DNA of 64,000 bases from Methylobacter luteus IMV-B-3098 (lineage in GTDB: Bacteria > Pseudomonadota > Gammaproteobacteria > Methylococcales > Methylomonadaceae), in assembly GCF_000427625.1 (NCBI RefSeq), contig NZ_ATYJ01000014.1, forward strand, positions 1 to 64,000. Direction: 5' to 3'. The number at the start of each line of letters is the position of its first letter. Within the stretch, counting starts at the first letter, position 1. Shown here in pieces: positions 52,229 to 60,933 of this stretch. A program made the translations under genes and the position numbers. The notes under the pieces are model-generated. The model saw nothing but the letters and a program-made list of their open reading frames with translations, was not told the DNA's origin and made no database searches.

Positions 52229-55111
52229 TCAGGAAAATGCTCTGCAGTACAGCCCCCATTGCAGTTCATTCATCGTGTCTGTGAAACTTGGCGGCCTGGT
52301 TTCTACGGCTGCCAAGTCAAAGCCGATCAGCGAATCTGTAGGAGGATCTCCGAAACCTTTGATCCTTTTGGATACTTCAAAGGATTGACTTATGCTGAAG
52401 AAAATGATCTTCACGCTGATCATGAAAAAGCCTTTACCAATCAATATTTGACCGTCGTACTGCAGCCCGATGTAGAATTCGATCGAAACAGTGATTAGTC
52501 CTGCCACATCAACATAACCGCCAAATCGTAGATGCCCGGAAACCACAGTGTTTCTGCTGGGATCCACTGAGACAAAAACGCCGGCGAATACATAAACGGC
52601 TCCACGCACGATGTCCAAGAGGTTGATGGATACGATTCCCCCGAACTCGATTGCCGCTTCAACCTGAATTGTCGTGTCTGTTCGTACCTCTAGAGCGAAA
52701 TATCCGGTGCCTCCGAACATCGACACGCTCACCAGAAACGGTTTGCTGCGCTCCGATAACGAGAACCGCACTGCAGCTGGCTTTTCGACAAAAGGTAAGG
52801 AGATTGATGATGAAAGTGCGATATTCTCGATGCTTAGGACTCCAATGGCAAACGATGGAATAGCAGCACCGAAATGAACCACAACCCCATCCGGTCGAGG
52901 CTGAATGGCGGGAGCATCGCCAAGGCTATTGGTCGGAAGCAGTTTGCTTATTTTCTCAATAAAGGCGAGGCCACTTTTGAATTCGACGCCTTGAATATTG
53001 ACCTTGAATTCCATTTTCTTGCCACTGCCGGATTTGAACGCAACTTGATTGAAGTTCACAGTCAGTAAATCTTTATTAAATGCTTTAAAATCGAGTCCGA
53101 AATTGTCAAGTTTGCCGTCAACTTCGAAGGTGGCGCCGTCAACACTGAAGGCTGCGCCGGCGGCTCTACCAAGGCTCTTTCTGACCCGCCCTTTGATGAT
53201 CAGCGTCATAGGTCCACTAATTCTGACTAGGGGGGGCGGAAGGTCCATGGATTTGATGTTTGGCTTCCACAAAAATCGCGCTTCGACATCTGCGCCTGTT
53301 TGCACCATCGTCAAGATGGGTCTCGTAGCGACTACATCTGGTTTTTCTATTCGGTCGAATAGTTTTTGGGACTCAGTGACTGGGACATTATCGAGAGAAC
53401 TGTCGATAATTTTTTTTAGGGGAATTGCGCCGAGGAGCTTAGCGTCGCCAATTAATCGGTCAACGTCAATCGAATTACCCTGCAACAAATTATCGACACC
53501 AGAAACAAGACCCCGTATCCGATCCAGACCATCCATGGAGTCGAACTTCGGCGCTGTGAGACCGCCAGCGCGCTCAGCGGGAATCCGTAACTCCGGCATA
53601 TGGCTATCGAATTTTGCGAATACCTGTTTCCTGGTGTCATCTGAAAATCCAAATTTCAGGTAGGGATCACAGAGAGTTAATATCCTCTCTGGAGGCCCAG
53701 AGGCTAAAGATGCCTGTGCAGCCGGAACACTCCCACTTGCACTACCTCCCACGCTGCCCAATAATTGCTCGATGGCGGGAATACTAACCTTCGCGCTCTG
53801 CATGAATGGCAGAAACGGGGGCTGAACCGGGTCATTGGCAGATAATATTTTGATGTCAAATTTAAGCTGTGTCACGGTGAGAGTCGTATCGCCACGAGCG
53901 CTACGGTCATCGGCCAACGCAATACGCTGAGGGGTTAATAATGCCACCGTGTTGTAATTCTTATAGGTATTATAAGCGCTGTTGAGCTTGTTGGAATCTA
54001 CAACATAGCTCTGCTTGAGAAACAACATGAAGAGATCGCAATTGATAATATTCCCGCTGCTGTCCTCCGCTGTGGCTTTGAGTTGGATGGGAGCTCCTTC
54101 GTTAGGAAGATGAATTGGCGGTTGTGGCACGATTCGTATCCGCTTCAGCGGCATCTCGCGGCCCTGGTTATTATAAAAACTTTGAATTTGAGGTTCGTCG
54201 TAACTTATCTCCGCTTCCTCGGGCGTTAGGAAGCTCTCTTTCTCAAGACGAGCATATCCGCCATTGATATCGCGTCTCGTAATTGTTAGCACAGATGCTC
54301 TGTGGCGAAAAGGAAAGAGAAAGCCTTGTTCTACCACCCGTACAAATCGGTCTCGCCCCACTACGGCTTCGTGTTCCCATGTAGGAAGATCTGAAGCGGG
54401 CCAGTCGCTCTTGAGCTGCGCCGAGCTTCCGAGTGCGGTAAGAATGAATTGGGAGGACGCAATACGGTGAGGAGTCGATTGCGTTACAATCTGCTTTCGG
54501 ATTTCCTGACGGATTGTTGATTCATCTGGGGAGAATCTATCCGTCCTGTCTTTCTCATTGTCCACCGCTCTGAAGTGAATACGCCCCGTCCCGTGCGGAG
54601 GGTCGTCTATTCCGAGGCGTGCATGCCAGATCTCGGTCCACTCTATACCGCTCGTGGAATGCATGCCTGGCTGCGGTATCAAGCTATGAAATAGCCGTGC
54701 ATTCGGCTCCGGAACCAGCAACAGTCGGTCAGGAAATTCTATGAAAGTTGCAGGGGTCGGATTTGGTGCTTGCTCGGAAGTCACTGGCGGCACATTTCTT
54801 ATCAGGCCCAGAATACTGTCCACAGTAAATGGAATAGAGCCTATCATTTCCGGAACTTTGAAAGCAATTCGACTAGGGCAGGAAATGAAGGATGCATAAG
54901 GTGGAGGGGGCAATCTTGTGTTTCCACGATTAAATGCCGGTTCTACGATATGCTGTGGAGGGAAACGGACAACAATGAATGCCGGTGCCCCGGTAGTACG
55001 CTTGAGGAACGGATTGGCCACATCTGACTCGTCGAGGGTCAGATTGACAAACTCAAATTGAACATGTAGCAGGTCCTTGGCTCGCAGAAGATTGACAACG
55101 TATGATGACAT
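52229..55111 (-). CDS. Large protein of unknown function (960 aa)
   Basis: It starts at ATG 55111 (MSSYVVNLLRAKDLLHVQFEF), preceded by AGAGGAAAAC. The first half is soluble and Pro-rich (RFPPQHIVEPAFNRGNTRLPPPPYA…IEWTEIWHARLG…RDINGGYARLEKESFLTPEEAE). A segment with SGSVPAAQASLASGPPERILTL follows. The last ~300 residues are strongly alternating hydrophobic (FEVDGKLDNFGLDFKAFN…GYFALEVRTDTTIQVEAAIEFGGIVSINLLDIVRGAVYVFAGVFVSV…GLITVSIEFYIGLQYDGQILIGKGFFMISVKIIFFS), as in an extended beta-sheet or beta-helix. No signal peptide. I do not recognise the family. It sits between the neprosin gene and the 1451-aa gene on one transcript. Confidence 0.75.
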   Translation of the reverse strand: MSSYVVNLLRAKDLLHVQFEFVNLTLDESDVANPFLKRTTGAPAFIVVRFPPQHIVEPAFNRGNTRLPPPPYASFISCPSRIAFKVPEMIGSIPFTVDSILGLIRNVPPVTSEQAPNPTPATFIEFPDRLLLVPEPNARLFHSLIPQPGMHSTSGIEWTEIWHARLGIDDPPHGTGRIHFRAVDNEKDRTDRFSPDESTIRQEIRKQIVTQSTPHRIASSQFILTALGSSAQLKSDWPASDLPTWEHEAVVGRDRFVRVVEQGFLFPFRHRASVLTITRRDINGGYARLEKESFLTPEEAEISYDEPQIQSFYNNQGREMPLKRIRIVPQPPIHLPNEGAPIQLKATAEDSSGNIINCDLFMLFLKQSYVVDSNKLNSAYNTYKNYNTVALLTPQRIALADDRSARGDTTLTVTQLKFDIKILSANDPVQPPFLPFMQSAKVSIPAIEQLLGSVGGSASGSVPAAQASLASGPPERILTLCDPYLKFGFSDDTRKQVFAKFDSHMPELRIPAERAGGLTAPKFDSMDGLDRIRGLVSGVDNLLQGNSIDVDRLIGDAKLLGAIPLKKIIDSSLDNVPVTESQKLFDRIEKPDVVATRPILTMVQTGADVEARFLWKPNIKSMDLPPPLVRISGPMTLIIKGRVRKSLGRAAGAAFSVDGATFEVDGKLDNFGLDFKAFNKDLLTVNFNQVAFKSGSGKKMEFKVNIQGVEFKSGLAFIEKISKLLPTNSLGDAPAIQPRPDGVVVHFGAAIPSFAIGVLSIENIALSSSISLPFVEKPAAVRFSLSERSKPFLVSVSMFGGTGYFALEVRTDTTIQVEAAIEFGGIVSINLLDIVRGAVYVFAGVFVSVDPSRNTVVSGHLRFGGYVDVAGLITVSIEFYIGLQYDGQILIGKGFFMISVKIIFFSISQSFEVSKRIKGFGDPPTDSLIGFDLAAVETRPPSFTDTMNELQWGLYCRAFS

Positions 55112-55214
55112 ATTGTTTTCCTCTAGAGATAACAAAAACTACTGCCAGACTGTTTGCGGCTCGCCTCACTTAACTACCGATCATGTTGAGGCAAGTCGCA
55201 TATCGATTTGCTAT

Positions 55215-56438
55215 TCAAGGCCTACAGTTAATTCCACCTGGTCCTCCGAAATAAATGTAGGTACCCCATGCCGTGGACGAATTATTTTTAACATCAATAT
55301 TGTAGCAACTCGGAAATTGCTGCCCGGGCGTAAGATTCGCCGGCCGAGCCGCTCCACCTACTGGAGTAACGGTAACGTTGCGCTGATATGCAGCATTTCC
55401 CTCCCCAGCTGACGGGAACTTGCCTGATCCCATGGGTGGGAAAGCTCCGATCCCACTAGTCTCTCCACCGAAACCGATGCTACCTGCATTAGATGCCAGC
55501 GGACCGCCCTGAAATAATGAAGTTCGATAATAGCCAACCCACTTGCCTTCGTAATTAAACCACCAAGCATTTCCAGTGAGAAAAAAACCCATCAAATAAG
55601 AGTACTGATCGCCCCCTGGCTGGGAAACCTTCAATGCTCCACCTAAAAGCACATGGCTATCAGGGTGCTGTTCAAAACTTCCAGGACAAAGAAGGTTATA
55701 ACAGGCATGATTGTTAGCAGTAAAGTAAACAAATAAACGTGGATTGTTGTCAAAAGGCGGCGAAGGTGTTCCGACACGCCAACCACATTCTACGGATTGA
55801 TAAGTGACGAAAGGGGCTTGAGGCGACTGATACCACTGTTGCGAGGCTGAGTTCTGGACGCCAAAGACTTGCGGTTTCCAGACATTCACATAGCTGGAAC
55901 CACCTAGGTTATTTATATGTTCTGCAGCTTGAGCCCAGCATTTCACTCCGCTATTACCCCCGCTTCTGAGAAATTGGTGTAAATTGCTGAAACACGAGAG
56001 TTGTTCGAGGGTAGTGCGAATTATGGGAATCGTTCCCTCAGGGCACCACATCTGGTTTCCGAGGCAATCAAAGTAATCGGGATGTAACTGAGGTGGAGGC
56101 ACTTTTCTGTATTGTGAGGTGGGACCTTTGGGCTTTGAATAAGTCTCAACCGGAACAGGTGGCGGCTCGGACGGAGGGGCTAAAAGTTTGTGGCCCGAGT
56201 TTTTTAGCGATGGTTGCTGCTCGGCAGGAATGCAGTCGACAATTTGCCCCTCACTTTCCAGGAAAGTATGGGGGGCCTCGACGCCTTCGTAGAGGTTCAG
56301 TAGGTGTTGTCTCATCTCCTCGAAGGCTTCCGGACTCTCGACCTTGGCTTGCTCCCTTGCCCGGAATTCATCGTATCTAGCGGAATAAAGCGATTGCACG
56401 AAGTCATGAAAAGCCGGAATCGGATTTTGGTTAGTCAT
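55215..56438 (-). CDS. Bacterial neprosin-domain protein (glutamic peptidase family)
   Basis: This 407-aa protein's residues ~165-330 follow the plant neprosin (DUF239) pattern: SSYVNVWKPQV, VECGWRVGTPSPPFDNNPRLFVYFTANNHACYNLLCPGSF, GGDQYSYLMGFFLTGNAWWFNYEGKWVGYY, SIGFGGETSG. The two putative catalytic glutamates E217 (V-E-x-G-W) and E326 (G-G-E) are 109 residues apart, the same spacing as E188 and E297 of Nepenthes neprosin. The upstream CPEGTIPIIRTTLEQL (132-147) matches the neprosin activation-peptide region. No Sec signal peptide is visible, unlike plant forms. Neprosins cleave after proline at acid pH; whether this one does is inferred. AGAGGATATT precedes the ATG, and it is the first gene of the cluster. 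Confidence 0.88.
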   Translation of the reverse strand: MTNQNPIPAFHDFVQSLYSARYDEFRAREQAKVESPEAFEEMRQHLLNLYEGVEAPHTFLESEGQIVDCIPAEQQPSLKNSGHKLLAPPSEPPPVPVETYSKPKGPTSQYRKVPPPQLHPDYFDCLGNQMWCPEGTIPIIRTTLEQLSCFSNLHQFLRSGGNSGVKCWAQAAEHINNLGGSSYVNVWKPQVFGVQNSASQQWYQSPQAPFVTYQSVECGWRVGTPSPPFDNNPRLFVYFTANNHACYNLLCPGSFEQHPDSHVLLGGALKVSQPGGDQYSYLMGFFLTGNAWWFNYEGKWVGYYRTSLFQGGPLASNAGSIGFGGETSGIGAFPPMGSGKFPSAGEGNAAYQRNVTVTPVGGAARPANLTPGQQFPSCYNIDVKNNSSTAWGTYIYFGGPGGINCRP

Positions 56439-56901
56439 AATATCCTCTTTTGCATTACTCCACTGTTAGAACGTTTTTTGAATTTGCTGTATGGTCCTGT
56501 GGCTCATTTAGTTACATTTCTTTGAACAAGCAAAGAAAAGCAATTTCTTGTAGCTCAGGAAATCTAGCTATGCCCGCCTGGAATGAAGATGCCGGAATCC
56601 AACTTTCGCTATAACATAGTGCACAACCGCAACCGATGACGTGTAACGTTGTCAGTAGTCCAAATTGTGCTGCAATGGTTATTCAGGTTGAACCAGGCTA
56701 GATTGCCGTTTCTGCGACAATTATTGTATATTTTTTAATGAATTACTATTCGTCCAATTACTATGCGTAATATAACTGTCAACCGTAATTACTCTCACAA
56801 ATGGAGAAAAATAGGTTCTGTCGGTTGCGGCTGAGCAATGTCGCGGATTCTAGCGGGTGGAAATCCCGCCTCGGTAACTGCTAGCCACAGGCCGAGTATC
56901 G
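56439..56901. other. Upstream region of the neprosin cluster with a structured fragment at its end
   Basis: No gene is seen. 56439-56800 should contain the promoter of the cluster. At 56822-56900 the sequence (…AGCGGGTGGAAATCCCGCCTCGG… TAACTGCTAGCCACAGGCCG…) has a clear stem GCGGG…CCCGC and resembles structured RNA of group II intron type, but the match is too weak to name it. It stops at an IS6 relic. Confidence 0.4.
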
Positions 56902-57118
56902 GGTTCTGTTGCGTTAATTTCTTTCAGGCACAGCTCGGGTGCTACCCATGGCCGGTTTAGGCGGCCAATGAATAAAATTGTCCTGCAGCGGACAAATCTT
57001 GGCTGTCGGCAGAGATCATCTGTCCTTTCTTAATCATGTGCATGAGTTCAATTCCTTGCAAAGTGACCTTGGCTGAGCGAAAGGTTTTGAACCCATGCAT
57101 TGAGCGAACAATCCGTTT
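56902..57118 (-). repeat. 3' relic of an IS6-family element
   Basis: It begins with the GGTTCTGTTGCGTTAATTT end and includes the C-terminal codons of a minus-strand transposase (compare 39593-39800). It is then cut at 57118 by the left end of another IS6 copy. The two ends are of the same type, so this is a nested or cointegrate-derived structure. Confidence 0.85.
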
Positions 57119-57925
57119 GGTTCTGTTGCGTTAGATTGATAGGCCGCTGTCGGGTAAGCTAAGCACCCAATGAATTGCACAGCGAACCACATGATCGACT
57201 TCAAAGGCCACCGCATCGAAAAAGCTATCATCCTGATCTGTATCCGCTGGTATCTGGCTTATCCGCTGAGCTACCGGAACCTGGAGGAGATGATGGCGGA
57301 GCGCGGCATCGAAGTCGACCATTCCCGTATTTACCGCTGGGTTCAGAAGTTCACACCGAAACTCGAGTCTGCTTTCCGCAAAAGCAAGAAGCGCCCAGTC
57401 GGTAAGAGCTGGCGCATGGACGAGACGTATATCAAAATCAAGGGCCAGTGGCGCTATCTCTACCGTGCTGTCGATCGGGATGGCCAGACCATCGACTTCC
57501 TACTGACGGCCCACCGAGACAAGCAGGCCGCTCTGCGCTTTTTCAGGAAAGCGGTACGGCAGCACGGCCTGCCGGACAAGGTCACCATCGATAAGAGCGG
57601 CGCCAACACGGCCGCTATCGAGGCGCTTCAGGAAGAAACCGGCTACAAGATCGAGATCCGCCAGAACAAGTATCTGAACAATTTGATTGAGCAGGATCAC
57701 CGGGCCATCAAACGCATTATTCGACCAATGCTCGGCTTCAAATCTTTTCGTTCGGCCCAAATTACCCTGCAAGGCATTGAGCTGATGCACCTGATCAAGA
57801 AAAGCCAGAGGATTTCTGGCAATAACCAAAATCTGTCCGCTGCAGGACAGTTTTATTCATTGGCCGCCTAAAATCAGTTTGGAATAGCCCAAGTTGTGGC
57901 TGACTGAAATTAACGCAACAGAACC
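57119..57925 (+). mobile_element. IS6-family insertion sequence, copy 3
   Basis: An 807-bp element with GGTTCTGTTGCGTTA ends, inside an IS6 relic. No 8-bp duplication is visible. It is the same kind as copies 1 and 2. Confidence 0.93.
57170..57871 (+). CDS. IS6-family transposase, copy 3
   Basis: This 233-aa protein has D in WRMDETYIKIKGQWRYLYRAVDRDGQ, D in VTIDKSGANTAAIE and E in NLIEQDHRAIKR. Compared with copies 1 and 2 it has MDETYIKIKG instead of MDEMVIKIKG, which is the more common IS6 form. Full length and probably active. Confidence 0.93.
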   Translation: MNCTANHMIDFKGHRIEKAIILICIRWYLAYPLSYRNLEEMMAERGIEVDHSRIYRWVQKFTPKLESAFRKSKKRPVGKSWRMDETYIKIKGQWRYLYRAVDRDGQTIDFLLTAHRDKQAALRFFRKAVRQHGLPDKVTIDKSGANTAAIEALQEETGYKIEIRQNKYLNNLIEQDHRAIKRIIRPMLGFKSFRSAQITLQGIELMHLIKKSQRISGNNQNLSAAGQFYSLAA

Positions 57926-58015
57926 CGAAATTGGGAGCCTGTACTTGAGGTCTATTTGAACCCTGACCAGAAGGACAAAAATATAATTCGGCAGGCGCTG
58001 AAAAAAGCGGCCTGA
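57926..58015 (+). pseudogene. C-terminal scrap of an unknown gene after IS6
   Basis: An open frame enters from the IS6 end and reads …VYLNPDQKDKNIIRQALKKAA-stop (58013-58015). The polar, helical tail looks coding, but it is too short to assign. The 5' part was lost at the IS6 boundary. Confidence 0.35.
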
Positions 58016-58466
58016 TTTAACTGTTGAGGCGACAGTTATTTTGACAATTACCGTAGAGTCTGTCAGCATTTTTGACTCCTCGGATTTAACGAGATTTATC
58101 GTTGATTCACATGTGTTCACCTTACCTTCTAAGCCTAGCGCCCTACCGCGTAATGCTCGCAGTTCCGCTTTACCCTCACGGGTTCGATTTCATCTTTCGA
58201 TTGGGCTACATTGTCAGAGTGGCTTCAGACATCACATTGCTGTTAATGCCTGCACTCCAAGGCTACTGCCGGAGGAACGGCAGGTTTAGTCAGGATTGCT
58301 CCAGCTAAACAATTACTTATACGACTTCACGTCGCACCACGAAGGAATCCTTACGGTCCCCCATTAAAGTCAATTGATCATGCGGGTAATTTAAGCTATT
58401 TTGGGGACGCTTAATTTACCGTAAGTGGGCTTCTTCCTTTGCTACCACAACAGAACCACTGACTGT
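58016..58466. other. Gene-free region with a possible group II intron relic
   Basis: At about 58150-58215 the text TTCCGCTTTACCCTCACGGG parallels TTTCACGTTTACCCTCGCGGG in the 5' part of the group II intron (34008-34030), in the same orientation, but the rest does not align. It is probably the eroded 5' part of another intron. No gene is supported. Confidence 0.35.
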
Positions 58467-59360
58467 TCATTCAGGCATTGGTAGGGGCATATCTCCATAT
58501 TCGAGACTTTCCTGTAATATGTGTGCGGGTCGATATCTTGGCGCCAGATCGGCAGCAGTCTGATAAGCTTCGAAAGCCCACCCCTCCCGTTGGGAGGCTA
58601 ATCTTACAGCTTCGGTCAAGGCTAGCCGATCCTGAGAGCTTTTGCTTCCGTGTAACTTTAACGTAGGATAAGGCAATTGGCTGGGTGAAACTACATGCAG
58701 GCTCTGAGAAACCATTCCAATTGCATCACTGATTTCTATACGATAAGTGCCTTCTTTTAAGAATAAAGAGTCGATTTTTACTCGCCTATCCATGATATTT
58801 CGGCGTTCAAATACAGTTCTTCGATCGGCTTCTGATACCATGTTTACGCTAAAAGGCTGCTTGCCGCCCTGCCAGCCGATATACACAGGCCGTTGCCCCG
58901 ATACCATCCTCAATCCTCCCTGATTAGCAAGGGGGATAGTAATGCCTCTCGCTTCATCACCTCTTGTGAAAAGAGAGACGACCGAGCGTGTCGTAGTAGA
59001 CTCAATCCGGCTGGTTAGCCAGCGACCTGCCCATTCGGTTAGATTTGAAATTATGGCAGAAGCATTTTCGACATATTTTTCTTTAATGCATTTATTTGAA
59101 ACTCCATCACGGCTGAGCATTTCTCTCGGGCCAGAATCACTAGTAATCCACAAACTGGCCTTGCTGCCAGTCACTTCAATACAGTCCCCATCCTCTAAAG
59201 TTTTATAAATAGTTACCGGATCAGTGTCTCCATTACGCTTGGTAAGCCGATAGTTGTCAGGCTCTTTATCCATGTCATCAATCCAGTATGCAGCCAACGC
59301 ATTGGCAGAGAAGGACGCCATCATCAATAAGAAAATCAGTCGTTTTAAAAAAGAATACAT
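58467..59360 (-). CDS. Small exported protein linked to the CHASE2/adhesin operon
   Basis: This 297-aa protein from ATG 59360 (AGGAG upstream) has a signal peptide (MYSFLKRLIFLLMMASFSANALA). It continues with a beta-rich region containing ITSDSGPREMLSRDGVSNKC and RPVYIGWQGGKQPFSVNMV. A C-terminal TPR-like helical pair (LALTEAVRLASQREGWAFEAYQTAADLAPRYRPAH) follows. It is periplasmic or surface-exposed; the function is not recognised. Proteins of this kind are known as neighbours of haemagglutinin plus CHASE2 genes. It is the last gene of the operon. Confidence 0.75.
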   Translation of the reverse strand: MYSFLKRLIFLLMMASFSANALAAYWIDDMDKEPDNYRLTKRNGDTDPVTIYKTLEDGDCIEVTGSKASLWITSDSGPREMLSRDGVSNKCIKEKYVENASAIISNLTEWAGRWLTSRIESTTTRSVVSLFTRGDEARGITIPLANQGGLRMVSGQRPVYIGWQGGKQPFSVNMVSEADRRTVFERRNIMDRRVKIDSLFLKEGTYRIEISDAIGMVSQSLHVVSPSQLPYPTLKLHGSKSSQDRLALTEAVRLASQREGWAFEAYQTAADLAPRYRPAHILQESLEYGDMPLPMPE

Positions 59361-59466
59361 GGAGAAACTCCTAGGTTGGGTAAACGCCAACACGAATAAC
59401 AGCTAATCACTTAATCACTAACCTAAAAATAACAAGCTTTTACTTTTTTTTGTCCAAGTATCGTGA

Positions 59467-60870
59467 TTATGATGCTCTTGCGCGCGCTCTGTATTCCTCA
59501 AAGGACGTGTATATCTCATACAAGTCCACGATGAAAAGGGGGATTACAAAATTCAGCCAGACACCGTACTTGAATAGATAGAAGCTGAGTGGCAGCATTA
59601 TCATGATGACGGTGATGCTGGAGATCAACATGGCCAGAAATGAATCAAACCAGGCGAAAGCGACGCTCATTATGGCAATCAAAACTATTTCAATGGGAAT
59701 AATCCAATATAGCTCGGGCTTTTTGATTGGCCCATGCTCATAGAGTGAATTGATTGCGTTGACGATTACCATTGCGCCTGGCATTTGGCCAATGGGGGTT
59801 GCATAGATGTCGCGGCTCTCCTTAAAACTTGCGCCTATCACCACCACCTGGTCTTTCAGCCAACTCGAATCAAGATGAGCCATAGCTGTTGCCTTGCTTG
59901 ATGGTGTGCATTGCGCTGAATACTGATCGGCTGGATTTTGTTCGTTGCCAGAAGTTTCTTTTTTAGTAATTGGCAGCACGGATCGTCTAACGAAATTATC
60001 GGGATAGATTTCCCCTGGTTGCAATGTCCATGGAATGCTATATAAAATACGCTGGCCTATACCTTCAGCGCCTTTATCAAATTTCATATTGGCTATTTTG
60101 ATCTTCGTTGAGTTGATGAGATGTTGCGGTTTAGGTGCTGCTTCCGCTTGATCCAATCTCTTGATGTTCTGCTTCACATTTTGAAAAGCAGATGATGGGT
60201 CGTGAGGTTTCCTAAGTAAAGCTACTGTCAACAATTCCACTGACGGTATAACTTCTTGATTACTGGCAATTTCCCACAGGCGCCAACGCCTTAGACGAAA
60301 GTCGTTTTCGTCTACCTCAAAAAGCGGAGATGCAAGGAATACACGGGTGTCCGAACCACTAGGGAGATCCCTTACAAAAAAAGGCTCCCGTAAAGTTCTT
60401 TTGGATTCTCCCTCAACCGGTTCTCGGAAAAGTTGCGGCAGAATAATAGGCGGTTTACCCTGACCATGATATTCCTTCAAGAAGTCGACCAAAGCAAGGT
60501 CATGGTCATGACATTGCCCTAGTCTGCTCAAGTCTACATCTACTACGATCAGTGCGGGGTTTCCAGACACCGCAAATCTGATAATATCCAGTAACTTATC
60601 CCGGGGTATAAGGAGTGGTTCTCCCCAATTCCGATACACTGCTTCATCAATATCTAGTAAAGCAAACGGCACAACAGCTTGCACAGGGTGAGTTCCAAGT
60701 TGCATAGCCATTACCCAATCGATTGCATCATCCTCGGCTTGTTGTAGCAATGGCAATTCATCAAACGAATGCAATAATACGGCACATAATAAACCAATGA
60801 TAAGATTGAAGATCAGACGCCGATAAAATAGCTTTTGAGTCTTCCACCTAGTGCGTATTGAATCAACCAT
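59467..60870 (-). CDS. CHASE2-domain membrane protein
   Basis: This 467-aa protein has an N-terminal membrane helix (LIFNLIIGLLCAVLLHSF), then a large periplasmic CHASE2 domain (DDAIDWVMAM…FALLDIDEAVYRNWGEPLLIPRDKLLDIIRFAVSGNPALIVVDVDLS…GQVVVIGASFKESRDIYATPIGQMPGAMVIVNAINSL-like core). Three helices near the C-terminus follow (IIPIEIVLIAIMSVAFAWF, LAMLISSITVIMIMLPLSF, LNFVIPLFIVDLYEIY). There is no kinase or cyclase domain, so it is a sensor lacking an output domain. It lies 63 bp downstream of the adhesin stop and has GGAGGTGAG upstream, thus the same operon. Confidence 0.92.
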   Translation of the reverse strand: MVDSIRTRWKTQKLFYRRLIFNLIIGLLCAVLLHSFDELPLLQQAEDDAIDWVMAMQLGTHPVQAVVPFALLDIDEAVYRNWGEPLLIPRDKLLDIIRFAVSGNPALIVVDVDLSRLGQCHDHDLALVDFLKEYHGQGKPPIILPQLFREPVEGESKRTLREPFFVRDLPSGSDTRVFLASPLFEVDENDFRLRRWRLWEIASNQEVIPSVELLTVALLRKPHDPSSAFQNVKQNIKRLDQAEAAPKPQHLINSTKIKIANMKFDKGAEGIGQRILYSIPWTLQPGEIYPDNFVRRSVLPITKKETSGNEQNPADQYSAQCTPSSKATAMAHLDSSWLKDQVVVIGASFKESRDIYATPIGQMPGAMVIVNAINSLYEHGPIKKPELYWIIPIEIVLIAIMSVAFAWFDSFLAMLISSITVIMIMLPLSFYLFKYGVWLNFVIPLFIVDLYEIYTSFEEYRARARAS

Positions 60871-60933
60871 ATGCTCACCTCCATGCTCCTAAAGTTTCTG
60901 AAGGACGCGTTATTAAGTATGTAAGCGATTCTA

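Noticed and set aside
56822-56900. tRNA-like segment
   Set aside because: No acceptor stem, anticodon loop and T-arm can be placed together.
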